Positions 44,915 to 57,314 of a stretch of 64,000 nt of DNA are shown here, in pieces. This DNA is from Eutypa lata (lineage: Eukaryota; Ascomycota; Sordariomycetes; Xylariales; Diatrypaceae): NCBI GenBank assembly GCA_022661535.1, contig JAKULF010000001.1:3596001-3660000 (forward strand). The letters are read 5' to 3'. The notes under the pieces were generated by a model, which was given only the letters and a program-made list of their open reading frames with translations, was not told the DNA's origin and did no database searches. The position numbers and the translations under genes are program-made. Within the stretch, counting starts at the first letter, position 1. Each line of letters opens with the position of its first letter.

Positions 44915-45370
44915 TTACAAGGAACCCTTGACCTTGCCCTCGGCCTCCTTCGCAGCACCTTTAGCCTCGCCCTTCAACTCGGCTGCCTTCCCCTTAGCCT
45001 GGCCGCGAAGCTCCTCTGCTGAGGCCTTCGTATTGCCGACAGTGCTCTCTGTGGCACCCGTAGTCGCTTTCTTGACTTTGTCTGTGGCGGCGGCTATTAT
45101 TAAGACGACAGAAGTTAGCTCAATCCCAGCGCCCTTTTCAATAAAAGAATGGGGGGGGGGGTGATTGGAGAAGCACCTACCTCCAGCGTTAATGCCGTCT
45201 ACTAACTTGTCCGAAACCTTGCGGTCGACCGTCTTTAGGCCGTCTTTCACACTTTCGGTAGCTGACTTCTGAGCTGCGATGCTTGTGCTGAATTGTCGTG
45301 GTGCCTGAACTAAAGAAGCTCTAGCAGTAAGAGCCATTCGGCGGGCGGTGATCTCTGAGAGGTATGACAT
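44915..45370 (-). CDS. Small LEA-like mitochondrial protein
   Basis: Exons 45370-45181 and 45093-44915 around an 87-nt intron give 122 residues. The N-terminus (MSYLSEITARRMALTARASL...PRQFSTSIAAQ) is an Arg/Ser-rich presequence-like stretch. The remainder is a hydrophilic repeat-like helix rich in Ala, Lys, Glu and Gly (LRGQAKGKAAELKGEAKGAAKEAEGKVKGSL), which resembles LEA group 3 and CsbD/YjbJ stress proteins. Such proteins protect membranes or proteins during drying or heat. The intron starts GTAGGTGC and carries a run of ten C residues in transcript sense. The window lacks clear stress-element evidence. Assignment to a family is by composition, so it is moderate. Confidence 0.72.
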   Translation of the reverse strand: MSYLSEITARRMALTARASLVQAPRQFSTSIAAQKSATESVKDGLKTVDRKVSDKLVDGINAGGRCFSNHPPPHSFIEKGAGIELTSVVLIIAAATDKVKKATTGATESTVGNTKASAEELRGQAKGKAAELKGEAKGAAKEAEGKVKGSL

Positions 45371-46674
45371 GATTGCTTTGGTGCGTGTGCGTGTATGCGT
45401 GTGTATGCGTATGTATTGAGATCTAGGTAGAGTTGATGTTGTGTATGTAGAGATGAAGAGTGTAACAAGATCTTTAGAAAGTTTGAGAAGTCAAGTCAAT
45501 TAATACGGTAGGGAAGTGTCAAACAATGAATGATGTTCGATGATTTCGTGGTGATGTCATAACTGTTCATGATCAACTACTTTTAGTCTCCGAATTGAGA
45601 AACGGGATGGGGATACATCAGGAGCTATGACCTATTGCATATGAGAGGTACTGCCGCCGCTAAAACATATGGAGTAGTGACTTCTTGTATTGTTCCTACG
45701 ATCTCACCTATGTAACATACATACAAGGGTAGCTACACCCACACTTCGTACATACTGTACCTATTGAGATCTTTGAACCCCTCTCTACATACCAACCTAC
45801 AGAAGGTAAGTTTCAATACTGTGTGACGCCTATTACTGAAATAAGCCTCTACTACTTCTATGCACGTACATACTTTGGTAAAGTGACGCCATTCATTCGA
45901 AGTAAATAGTGGACCTTAGCATGTGGCTGAAGGAGACTACGGTTGAGTGAAAGGTGCAGTTGGTTAGGCAGTCAGTCACTCAGACGGATTTAACTAGAAA
46001 TTCGCATCCCACCAACATCCACCACCTTGATGAAATGTACAAATGTTTTAATAACAAAATACAATTAATAAAAATAATTAACATCATTATTCCTATTAGG
46101 CAAAGCTTTACACAGTAATACTTTTTTAAAATTACAAATATCTTATTTTATTTTTTTGTTTTGGATTTATAATAATACCAGTTAGTAGCTTAAACTACCT
46201 TGGACTTGGTAGATGTGAGCTTTCTAAATCCGTGTTGGTGGCAGTCAGATAGTTAGTAGATAGTATCATAGACGCAAAGACACGCGAACTCCATCGGCTC
46301 TACATTCCATTTGACGAGATACCGATAACGTCAATTGGAATGTTTGCCTAGAGCTATTATATTTACCTTCGCATAACAATGTCTTTGTCCATAGCTATGA
46401 ATAGCAGAATAGGTCTCTTTGTCTCACAGCGAGCTGCCAAGTCAGTTAGCATGTCTTGCATTTCCGCTTTGTTTGTCGATGCTTTCAAATGTGTACGGTA
46501 GGTCTACTACTTGAACTATCAAATCCATATGGTGGACCTTCATTTAATTAGATGACCTCCCTTGAATAGTATCGTGTCTTGTGTGTCTGATAGCATTGTT
46601 GCCCCAGCTTTGTGATGCAAATATAATCGTATTTTGTTTTGTCAAGGTAATACCACTTATACAAGACAATATAT
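45371..46674. other. Divergent spacer before the kinase-OTU gene
   Basis: 1.3 kb between divergent start codons. It has GTGTGCGTGTATGCG repeats at 45380-45412, an AT-rich stretch at 46030-46180 and no gene. It should carry the promoters of both neighbours. Confidence 0.55.
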
Positions 46675-49600
46675 ATGGCTTCCTCGTCGCCGCTATTCGG
46701 GCCGAGTCTCCCACCGTACCCAGAAGGGTTCAAGGAAGAACTACAGTTGTCGTGCCATCAATTCACCTGTTATAGGTTGACAGGGCAACCTATACAGGAT
46801 TGGAACGACGTTAAAATAAGGCTGGCACACCCTACCTATACAGGAACCCAGGTGAGCATTAAGAGCTTCGCATATCCTATTTCTTTTAATAAAAAAGGCT
46901 GTACCGGGTTGGCTCTCTCTAGATAGTTCCGGGACTCTCGAGGTCCACTGAAAACAGTATGCACTGACTCTCGGACGTGATATAGGACCTACCAAAGGCA
47001 CAGGACCCACCAAAGTTTGGTGTTGCGGGTTGGGTTCGAAAGCCTTATACTCGCCTGCCAGCCGGCCCAAATTTAGCAGGGCCTCTAATTAACAAAAAGT
47101 TAGATCCGGTCGGCTATAATGTTCAGGACCGATTTTTAGGTTTTCGGGACTGGTTCGATAGTAAGTTGACCTAGACGTTACTATGTTTATTATAGACTCT
47201 TTTAGTTATACCATCTTTCATATACACCCGTCGAACCCCTTTCTTGCGTTCCTAACTATGTCATCATTAATATAAGGTCTATGACAGGGCCGCAGTTTGT
47301 CCTCCAAAAGATCCTAGGATATGGAGGAAATGGTATAGCGCTCCATTACCGATATTCCAATCCCAATATTACTGGTTCCGCCCGTGATATTGTTGTCAAG
47401 GTCCCCATAAAGGATCGGATAGATCCTGAGCTGCTAGTGGAAGAACGGACGACTAATGTCAGTCACTACCCCGAATCGAATTATATGCGAAGACGGTAGA
47501 AGAGCTAATCCCGGTTTAGAAAGTCAGAAGGTCGGCTCATTGCATTCAGGTGATTGACCGAAGAGATATTGGCAGGCCGAGCGCCCCGGTTTTCAGCGAC
47601 CTCTACGAAGACGACTCAAGCTGTGACGATGATAGTAGCGGGGATGAGAGCGCCGACGATAACCGCCCACGACCACCAAAATATAAGAGAAGTAGATATT
47701 CACGAATAGATACGGTTAGAAAGAAAAGAAGATGGAGAGACCGTCTTAGAAGATTGACATCTCGGATTAATGACCCGGCAGAAGTGGCGCGCCGCCGCCG
47801 GAGGAGGGACTTCGTCGTTTTCGAATACCTGGAGAATGGCGATCTCGCGCAACTGATCAACAAGTTGGTGGAGGCTCAGTTGACGGCGACCACGAATGCA
47901 GCTAGGGATGAAACTAGGGTTCCCAATAGAGTGCTCTGGGCCTTCGTGAGTAACTTCCAGAGTTATCCATACCCTTATCTAACGTGGTTCGGGAACAAAT
48001 TTCTGAATTAAGAGGAGTACTCTCTCCTAGATATGAATTGGCACTCCCAGATCATTACTAGGTTGTCTAGAAGAGAAAACAACTAACTCTAAATCTTGCA
48101 GTGGCTTTGTAGTAAGTTGATAAAGGAGAATCCGGAAAAGTAGAAACCAGCGTTATAAGAAGCTAATCAATAACACACACGTGCGTTAAGTGGTCAGAGG
48201 TAAGAAGCCTGAGTTTTCTTTTTTTACTTGAAAATCTTATTTGAATGACCTGTGAACCACAGAGCTACTTTGAAATTAGTTACTGTGGACGACACGCCTA
48301 AAATTCCTTGTCTTCGCAAGTTCTCCTGCTTCTTAACCACTAATCGTTTATGTGCCGCAGCCTGTGTTGCCATGGAATGGCCACCCCGAAAGTTCCACCC
48401 CAACCGTCATGCAGCAGATCAGAAATTTGGAAACCAGGCTCTAATTGATAACGTCAGACGAAATAGGATGCTACGAGACCTGCGGGCGCTCGGAGTCCCA
48501 ATGTACACGCAACAACAGTTTGACGATGCTAACCAAAACTACGACCCGGGTGTGCCCGGGGATTACAATGAAGAGATTCCCCCAGATAAGTCGAAATGGA
48601 GACGTCAAAATCTGGTCCACTTTGACATCGATCCGCATAACAGTACGTCCCCGATCCCGACTACTTAATGGAATCTAACGTGAGAACAACCCTAGTTCTC
48701 ATAAATGGTTTTGAGCTGGATGATGCCGGTGTGTCCCACTGGGGCGATGTTTTCAAGGCAGGTCCGGAGATACCTGGAGGTGAAAAGTACCCACCCGGGT
48801 TTATCTTCACTGCTTTGGGAAAAGGCAGAGCACCAGGAGAGCATGAAAACGTGCCAAGGCTGAAGGTAAGTCATACCTACAGTCAAGGTGACGCGATGGG
48901 TGATGAAACGTATATCTAAATAACCAACTAGATTGGGGATTTCGGACTAGCGCATTGTATCAAAAAGGAGAAACGCAAGTAAGTCCCCCTGCTCAAAAAA
49001 ATAAATTGTCTGAACAGGAGCCGGACATCGAGAATGAGGTTCTTTTGCTGACCCGGATTAAGTGAATACTATTTCAACAAGCGGGCGTGGTGTAAAGACA
49101 ATTTTTTCGCCCCAGTGAGTCTTTCTTCATTTACGGGATACGACGCGCCCGCAACAGACATATGTTGACTTGGGATTTTTTAGGAACAATTCGGTGGCGA
49201 ATGGGAGACAATCGGAACAGACAGAGATGGTGCAGACCTTGCCGATTCCAAGGTGGCGGGCAACTATGGTCCACATAGTAACGTATGGGGAATCGCACTA
49301 GTAAGTCAAGCAGCCATTCTACGAAGCCCAGTTCTGCCCCCCTGGCCAAACTCTGATACTTTGTTTGCAGGCAATATGGGTCCTCATTACGAAGCTGTGG
49401 CCTCCAATGCCGCCTCAGCCCCAGATACCGCCCAGTATAGTTATCCCTCCAGGCACCACACCTGCCGACATAGACGAACAAATAAGACTATCCAAGGCGA
49501 AGGTCTCCTACTGCCCGTTGCTGATGGACCCAAGCGTAACCGATTACGACTATATCGACGAGGAACTCCGCCAGACGATTTACGACTGTATGATGAATAG

Positions 49601-51091
49601 CCCAGAAAACCGCCCGACCCTAGAAGTCCTCCTAGCGCAGGCAAAGGCTGGTGTCCAGAAGAATTTCTCCGGCGAGGACGACGGATATGTAAAGAGATGG
49701 ATCCGCAGATGGATGTAGTAAGTCGTCTCCCTCCCCTCATTGCGCCATAATATTCCCGACCTTGTCTCACTTGGCGCGGTAGCTTCATTTTAACGCCGCC
49801 GGTTGGGGGCTTCCATTAGCTTCGTTTCATGCAATTTGAGAAGAAGAGATTGCTAAAGATTGTTCTAGTGATGCACCCGCAGCTAGACCTGGCGGCCCTC
49901 CGGGAGGTCCTCCTGGAGGTTGGCCAGGTGGTTTTGGCGGAGGTGGAGGTGGAGGCGGTCCCGGAGGGGGCGGAGGTGGACCTCCCGAGGGAGGTGGTGG
50001 CCCCGACGGTGGTCCCGGAGGCGGTGGCCCCAGCGGTGGCGGTGGTGGTAGCGGCGGCGGACCGGGAAAACTAGTGAAACCTGTTGGGAAATATGACATG
50101 GCTGCAGTCACCGCAGCGAAAGCTGCTCCCGGTAAGTTAGCTCTGGAGAGATTTCACCCCTTCTTCCTCAGCATATCCCAACACCTAGCCTTCTTGCTCG
50201 CCAAAAACAGGGTTTAATTATACCCTCGAAGCAATAGCTTAAGAGGTCGTATTAGCTAACTTTGGGTCCTATGTAGCACATCCACTATGCAGACAAATGA
50301 GGAACATATTCCTCGCCGGTTTCCCGAACGGCTTCCGGCGGATCCCGAATGCAGCACCGATGCTAAGGTGCGGCATCTACGCCCTTCGCGACAGCATTGC
50401 AGCCCAGATAGGTCCCGCTGCGGTTCCGTTACCGAGTATTAATGACCTCCAGGCGATCATGGACGGCTGTAAGTGATTTCTTTTATTTTTTCCTTGATTT
50501 TTCTGCAGCCCCCTTTTGTTGTTAGCTTCAGTGCTTTAAGCTCCTAAAAGGGGTTTGTTCGGGGATTAGGGGGGGGAAAGGGGGGAACTCCTGAACAACT
50601 CCCACAGCTCGCTATGAAAAAAAAAAGAAAAAAAGAAAAAGAATTCCATGAAGAAGTGATCGCTAACTCGAGATATCGCAGTACAAGCAAGTGGCCAGTT
50701 CGACATGCTTCACGCGCAGGACCTGGCGGATAACGTGGACCCCGCGACGGAAGGCAACTACTACGTCGACCAGCTCGCGATGACGCTAGTAGCCTGGGGA
50801 AACACCGTCGCCCGCGACCTCCAGCTCGGCTACGTCATGCCGGGCTTGGTGTACCCCTTGTTCTCGGTTGCGAACACGGCCAACCCGCAGGTGGTCTTCA
50901 TATGGAACAACAACGCGATAGCCAGCGCGGGGGGCGGCGGCGCGCCCTCTTTCAACCATTTCGAGGGACTGGACCCTCTGCCTGCCGGTACCGTTCCTGG
51001 GCCCGGCGTCTTGAATTTGCCCCCAGCTCCCCCTTCTCCGTCGGCTGCGGCTGATGATGGCGACTTGCCGGATTACGACTCGGATATGTGA
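46675..51091 (+). CDS. Protein kinase fused through Gly-rich linker to OTU-like domain
   Basis: Fourteen exons can be joined in phase to 945 residues: 46675-46851, 46986-47160, 47288-47457, 47520-47945, 48102-48111, 48361-48642, 48696-48865, 48932-48978, 49063-49114, 49184-49300, 49371-49717, 49869-50131, 50277-50468 and 50682-51091. Most introns have CTAAC/CTGAC/CTAAT branch sites. The kinase domain (about 120-650) shows the Gly-loop ILGYGGNG, Lys153 in DIVVKVP, hinge FEYLENGDL, catalytic loop VHFDIDPHN (Asp about 408), IGDFGLAH, FFAPEQF and NSPENRPTL. HFD instead of HRD makes it non-RD. An acidic-then-basic insert (DDDSSGDESADD..., RRRRRR) precedes the hinge. After a Gly/Pro linker (662-725), residues 745-905 contain LRCGIYALRDSIA (Cys about 777), NYYVDQLAMTLVAW, VVFIWNNN and FNHFEGL (His about 902), which I read as an OTU-type cysteine protease fold. 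No signal peptide. Confidence 0.75.
49905..50070 (+). repeat. Gly/Pro-coding low-complexity linker
   Basis: GGT/GGA/GGC/CCT/CCC codons in irregular order encode about 55 residues of almost only Gly and Pro between the kinase and OTU-like domains. Codon mixing rather than one repeated triplet indicates selection for composition rather than simple slippage. Confidence 0.8.
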
Positions 51092-52286
51092 TGTTTGAGT
51101 GAAGGATGAGCTTGGATAGTTAGGTGTCTTCATTATGTTGATGTAGCGAAAAGGGAATTGATGCTCAGGTTTAGTACATATACCGAAGTTACTTTCTATC
51201 ATCACCAATAACAATACATGGTGGTTCGCTGAGGGTCGTCTATCGAAAGTTAAAAGGGGGGTGTTTTTTCACTAGAGGTTTATTAATAGATATAAGTGCT
51301 GGCTGTGGGCAGAACCTTTTATGTGAAAGCCTAAAAATCTAAGTATGCAGATGCATTGATATGAAGAGAATTATATTACCTCCTTTTTGGGGGGGGGGCG
51401 TTCGACGTTTTTGTCATGTAAAGAATTTGACATTGAAAGGTAGATGATCATAATTAGTTATTTGTTAATGGATCCATGTTGTTCATTTTACATAATATTT
51501 TTTACAAGAATGACCTCTATATACTCCTGTCAGTTCACCATAGCTTCAGTAGTAATAGACTGTTTTTGAGGTTTGTTTCTGTAAGTGCTTGATCTAAGAG
51601 CAATCCCTGCCCCCCTGTATTATATTTTAGATATGACAACGCCGCATGATCCTAGGCTTTTTTTAGCTTTGTAACTTTATATCTAATATGATATACATAT
51701 ATGAACCGCCCTTTCTTCTATGCTTATTATACATGTTTCAAGCCTTGCTATGGATTCGTCTTTAATTAGTGGCTATCATTGGTCCGGTTCATATACCCAT
51801 GTCACCTCGGGAAATACGTCAAGATTAACCACACAAATGGCGGATGCTTGAGTCAACTGTAAATATATCTAGATAGATTGGTCTTTATCGTTATCTCATC
51901 CCGGCAGTTGAATTAAGTCAACACAGTTGGCTATAACTCCGCATCTTCTCGAGGACGCGCCGGCCATACTAACCCCCCTGCATCTACCTCGAGGAAGGCT
52001 AATAATCTTGCCGTATCCTATTTTTGAGACTTGCTACTTAGAAAACCATCGCTTGGGTGAAGCTACAAATTATATAGTTCCTACAGACCCGGCAGATAGG
52101 ATCAGAGTACGATAAAAAATAGATAATAATACCACTAGGTGTCTATACTCAAATCCCTCGGTGCCCTCCCCTTTTTTATCCTGTGACCTACATTATTTTT
52201 GCTTGTAGCCAGGGTGCCAACGCTTTTTGTGAACGCCTTAAACGACAACTAGAGTAGCTGCTCCCGTGTGCGGTTTTATAGTTAAC
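51092..52286. other. Intergenic spacer
   Basis: 1.2 kb, AT-rich, with a ten-base G run at about 51389 and poly-T stretches. It holds the 3' flank of the kinase-OTU gene and the promoter of the DUF1996 gene. No gene recognised. Confidence 0.55.
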
Positions 52287-53852
52287 ATGCTTTGGAAGCC
52301 CTTAACTGCGTTGGCGTCCGTCGCCGCGCCCGCCCAGGCGCTCATCCGGTTCTCGTGCTCGCAGCTCGTGATCGACCGGGTCGACCCGCTGGTGAACCCG
52401 GGGATTACGCCGTCGCCGCACCTGCACCAGATCATCGGCGGTGTACGTTCACAGACCCGCATTCATTTCCCCTTCTTTCTTTCTTTCTATGTTTTTCGTA
52501 GCATGGGCATGAGCAAGTGAGTGGGTGTGAGAAGGTTCTTGTCGTCGGCGCTAACCCGTCTATCTATTTACTCTCTCGTGCGCGCAGAACTCGTTCAACC
52601 AAACCATGGATCCCGAAAAGGACATGCCGGGCGAGTCGACGTGCACGACGTGCCAGTTCACGGAGGACTTGTCCAACTACTGGACGGCGGTGCTCTTCTT
52701 CCGCGCCCGCAACGGCACCTACAAGCGGGTTCCCATTGTGCCCAACCTCGGATTCGAGGGCGCCGAGGGTGGCATGACCGTCTACTACATGCAGAACGGC
52801 CTCGCTGACTACCAGCAGAACTCCAAGGTCACCGCCTTTAAGCCGGTAAGTGTATATGTATAGATAATATCCATTTTGATGTAGGTAGGAACACGTTCTA
52901 ATGGCGAATTGAAACGCGAAAGGGATTCCGCATGATCATCGGCGACCCCACGACCGACACGCTCGAAGGAGCCAACAAGTTCAAACAAGTGACCTACACC
53001 TGCTTGGAGAACCCTGCCACGAGGTTCCCCGAGACCAAGGATTTCCCCGCAAAGCCATGCCCGGCCGGCATCATGGCTAACGTCCGCTTCCCTACGTAAG
53101 GTCTCTCTCTTTACTGTCTCCTTCCCAGCATTCCTCGTTTTTTTTATTTAAAAAGGGGAAGAAATGGGCTAATGTGGTTTCATTGTAATAGCTGCTGGGA
53201 CGGCAAGAACCTCGACACGGCCGACCACATGGCCCACATGTCGTACCCAGCGAACGGCACATTCGACTCTCGAGGTCCCTGCCCGGAATCTCACCCGGTG
53301 CCGGTCCCGCAGCTCATGTACGAGGTTATCTGGGATACTAGTGCGTTCAATAATCCTGATGACTGGCCCGGGGGTGGCTCGCAGCCATTTGTTTGGAGTT
53401 TCGGCGACGAGTACGTCTTTCTTCCTCTCCTTTCTTTAGTGAGAATAAAAGGGGGATATATAGTTAGAGACTTGGAGTAGGAGGAGAATATTGCGGGGTG
53501 AACGAACGAATGACCAAACGAACCATAGTAGCTGGCTGACTTGCTGACAACTTGTTTCCCACTGAAATAGGAAGGGCTTCGGTAGCCATGGCGACTACCT
53601 GTTTGGGTGGAAGGATGATGCGCTTCAGAGGACCATGGATACGCCCTGTTACGTCAACTGCCCGACTCTCACCACGCAAACGATCACGAGCCAGAATAAG
53701 TGCAAGGTTGAGCCGAAGGTCAAGGAGGATATCGATGACTGTAAGCCCCATCTTCTCGCGTCACTCCGCATAGGTACTTGCGACGGTTGTCATTGTAGGA
53801 TATGTATGACTAATGATCGATTGCAGGGTTGACCGCACTTCCTGGTCAATAA
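52287..53852 (+). CDS. Secreted DUF1996 protein
   Basis: Six exons, 52287-52442, 52588-52845, 52923-53095, 53192-53410, 53571-53740 and 53827-53852, give 333 residues. A signal peptide (MLWKPLTALASVAAPAQA) is followed directly by the DUF1996 signature: RFSCSQLVIDRVDPLVNPG, HLHQIIGGNSFN, CTTCQFTEDLSNYW, AVLFFRARNGTYKRVP, GGMTVYYMQ, GFRMIIGDP, CWDGKNLDTADHMAHMSYP, CPESHPVPVPQLMYEV and SFGDEKGFGSHGDYLFGWKDDALQ. Several members of this family are wall-associated or secreted proteins of wood-decay and pathogenic fungi; no biochemical activity is established. The C-terminus stops soon after DIDDWLTALPGQ, without the WSC or Ser/Thr tail that some members have. Conserved Cys and His spacing suggests disulfide bonds and a metal site. 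Confidence 0.93.
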
Positions 53853-54409
53853 TAAGCCGAATTGTAGTTAGGAACCCCGAACATGGTTGGGTATTCTTTA
53901 TCGTGTGATGCAAGGGCAAGAATGCCGGTGCTTGGAAGGAGTGGCAAAGAATGACCGGGGGTATATATATATAGACTCAGGTCTTGAGACCGACAGCTTT
54001 TTTTAATCAGATGTCTATTCGTTATGAAAGTATCTGCAGAAATGACGTAACATCGCACCAGCGTCCTTCTTCACCTCCAGCTATTTGGTAACTTCGTCAT
54101 ATATATTATCTAAATAGCTTGCACAATAGTGCCTTGAGTCCTGCCTGACCTTGCTTGTGGGCAGGTGGCGTTTCCAGATGTAAATTTTTAATGGAATTGT
54201 CTGCTAATATGATCACAAATGCGAGATAATAGAAAAGCAACTGTTAATGGACGCACAAACGAAGCTCTCGAGCAGTGAAATTGAAGGCCGTCAATATTAA
54301 GAACCACAGTCGTGGTTAAGCAGTTTTATATCAGCCTTACATGTTAAACAAATTCTTTATAAATGGTATCTCATAACTAAATCCCATCCCATAATCATCA
54401 TCATCATCA
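53853..54409. other. Convergent 3' spacer
   Basis: 560 bases between two stop codons; ATCATCATCATC run at about 54389-54408 borders the AUH gene. No gene recognised. Confidence 0.6.
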
Positions 54410-55636
54410 TTACCTACCCTTAAAGACAGGCTGCCTCTTCTCCTGAAACGCCTTCAGAGCCTCATTCCGATCCTCAGTGTTCACCACGCGTTCATACATA
54501 GCATTCTCGACCTCCTCTCTCGCCCAACTCACAGCCTGCAACGCAGCCCTAACAGCAACGGGCCCACCATTGCAGATCTCCCCGGCCATCCTAACAGCCT
54601 CGGACAGAGCGGCCCTGCGAGCACGCTCGAGAATACTACCTTCCCCGTCACTACCCTTACCCCCACCCTCACCCTCACCAACAGCATCCCTCTCATCCTC
54701 CGGCACGACCTCAACCAGCCGATCCGCCAGCCCGAGAAAATACGCCTCGGGCGCCGAGACCCTTCGACCGGTGAGGATCAGATCGCGGGCGCGCGGCAAG
54801 CCGATCAGCGCCGGGAGGCGGTACGTGCCCCCGGCCCCCGGGATGATACCGAGCCGGGTCTCGGGCAGACCCACGGTGGCGGTCGAAGCGAGCACGCGGA
54901 AGTGCGTCGCGAGGGCGAGCTCGAGGCCGCCGCCGAGCGCGAGCGACGCGACGGCCGTGATGGTGGGGACCGGGAGGGCGGAGAGCGACGTTAGGGTGCC
55001 GCGGAGGGTGGCGAGGAATTCGGCTGTCCTGTTTGGTTGGTTGGTTGGTTGGGAATAAGTACAAGGAATTGACTAGACGGTGCGCGGTATGTTGTTGGGT
55101 CGGTAACTAGGCATGCAATTGAATGGTGAAGGAAGGGTACGGAACAGGATGATGGTGGTGTTATTCCTAAACCACTAGCTATACTGAACCGGAATAAATA
55201 GAACTCAAACTCACTCTTCCGGCGTGAAGCCCCGCCGCTCCTTCAAGTCCGCGCCGGCGCAGAAGCTAGAGTCCACGGCGCTCGCCAGGATGAGCGCGCG
55301 CGTCGGGCCGTTCTCGCTGTCGACCCCGGGCGGCAGCGGTAGCTCCCGTCCATCGCTCGTGTATTGGGCCTGGACGTCTTCGACCTCGGCCCGCAAGGCG
55401 GCGAGCAGCGCCTTCGATATCGCGTTGCGCGCGGCCGGCCGGTTGAGCTCGATGACGCGGACGTGGCCGCTGCTGTTCGCCGTTCGGAGGTTCGTCACGA
55501 TGAGCAATGGTGATGGAGGGGTAGCGGTAGTGGTGGAGTAGAGACGCTGGGCGAGGAGGAGGCGGTCCGTGTTGGTTACTTGGTAGCAGCGGCGGCGGAA
55601 ACCCAGCCGTGGTAGGATATGTAGGCGTGGTGGCAT
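54410..55636 (-). CDS. Mitochondrial enoyl-CoA hydratase, AUH-like
   Basis: Crotonase-fold enzyme, most like methylglutaconyl-CoA hydratase of leucine breakdown. Exons 55636-55215 and 55028-54410 surround a 186-nt intron; the join gives FTPEETAEFLATLRG and a 346-residue protein. The N-terminal 45 residues are Arg-rich without acids (ILPRLGFRRRCYQ...LYSTTTATPP), a mitochondrial presequence. The crotonase blocks follow: VRVIELNRPAARNAISKALL, the oxyanion motif FCAGADLKERR, AVASLALGGGLELALATHFRV, and LPETRLGIIPGAGGTYRLPALIG with the catalytic Glu. EKRQPVFKGR closes it, as in this family. An acidic and Gly-rich insert (DAVGEGEGGGKGSDGEG) sits in the C-terminal helical part. An upstream ATG at 55735 would add 33 hydrophobic residues and is less likely. 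Confidence 0.93.
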
Positions 55637-57314
55637 GGTGGTTGGGAGCTTGTGTTTGGTGGTGGTGGTGTGAACGACGATGATGATGAAGTCGGATTGA
55701 GTTAAGTAGGTTTCAATTGGTATTCTTAGCATCAACTAAGCAGAGCCGAGAGACCTCAATGCAGGTGCTCGTTTATCGTCGGCCCGCGTTCAAGCGGAGC
55801 TCTTTAAGTGCTTTAGGTAGGTAGGTGGGGTTGGTCTGGTCTAGATAGTCTGGGGTAATGTGGTGACTGAAAGTAACCCCCTTTACCATGATGTCACACG
55901 CTAATGATTTTGCTCTACTGGTAAGCTTCAATTAAGCTTCAATTAACAGCATATTTATACTATCCATGCTTGGACAATCTGTTGATTATAGTTCTTAGAG
56001 GTTTCCAAGGTTTTCGGTTCAGAGAAAGTCAAACATCAAATGATTATCAGCATTCGGCAGCTTTCAGGTTCGAAGAGTGCTGTCAAGGCTGTCCAGTTTT
56101 CAATTAGATTATGACATATAACGTCTTTTTGGACTTGATATTGGACATTCTCGTACATTGTACTTCGTAACTCCATGGAATTTTTATGCGAAGAATTGAT
56201 TGTGGCACTTTGGATACTAGATAGCTAAGAGACGTCAAAAAGGAGAATTTCGATGAAACTACCTCCAAAAAGCATTTTGTCATCCTCGTCCTTACTTCAC
56301 TATGGAATATCCTCTCTTTCTGTCCTATTAAAATCAGTGGATATTTGGCATTAGGACGAGAAAGCGGTATTTGAACCAATCAAAAGCATCAAAATGAACC
56401 TTCTGTTTCATCGTCAGAGTTTATTTGATCTTTAGACACTTTATACGACAAGCAAGCAGAAGTTGGGCCAAGCCCAGCATCTTCTGAGCAAGCTTTACCA
56501 GTGCTACGCTATAAAGTGTTTTAAAGCAAGTTTACAGTTCGGTATTCGTCTAATTGCCGTATCATTTTACAGAAAGATAACCTTGTGAGTCCCATCATAA
56601 CTAGACCAGTTTCAAGATAATACATTATAGCGCGCCATTGTACGTAGCCCATGCCTACCAGCCCCCTGGCGAACGAGAAGAGTAATATACTTGAGAGTCT
56701 AGCTGTAGGCGCGGCAGAAGCCCCTTATCTGGTAGGATTCTGAAGAAGAGGCGGTTACTGAGGCAAGTCGACAATCAAAGTTTCCATTTGGAAGCATATC
56801 CAAATCCTGCTTCAAGGTGATATCCACTCCGACCACAAAATGCCGTCTGTCATGCACGATATATTTATATTTCATGAAGAGGATCATGATCAAGATTGTT
56901 GTGTCAACAGAGGCTGATCCGGGTGTCATTGGTTTTCTTCCCATTTTCGACTGACAGCAGGGTCTCGTACTTGGTTCATTGGAGCTACATATTTGTTTTG
57001 TAATGATTTCAATGGATTATAGTGCTGCTTGTATGTTTATTAATCTGGACAGAACAACAGCTATAAGTGTAGGTACCACTACTTCTACAAATGAGTTAGA
57101 TAGGCAGCCTAGGAGGTAGGGCAAGTGCGAGAAAGGAAGGAGTTATGCAGTACAGTACAAAATGTGTCGGGACAGACTAGCTGGGTGCTTTCCACCACAT
57201 CCATACTTCACGAAAATAACAAAAATTACTTCCTACATAACCCGCCCTATTCATTCATCCTTTTGGGGACTGATGGTGCACTGTGCCTACACATACATCT
57301 ATTAACATGACGTT
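55637..57314. other. Gene-poor AT-rich spacer
   Basis: No supported gene between the AUH start and the F-box relic. Minus-strand frames at 56104-56379 and 56699-56944 lack start context and domains. CTTCAATTAAG is repeated in tandem at about 55925-55947. The AUH promoter lies at its left end. Confidence 0.5.

Noticed and set aside
46852..47295. One 444-nt first intron in the kinase-OTU gene
   Set aside because: A clean exon (46986-47160), flanked by GATATAG and GTAAGT and open in the right phase, sits inside it, so the three-exon N-terminus is preferred.
49827..50111. 94-residue minus-strand poly-proline protein
   Set aside because: It is the complement of the Gly/Pro linker of the kinase-OTU gene.
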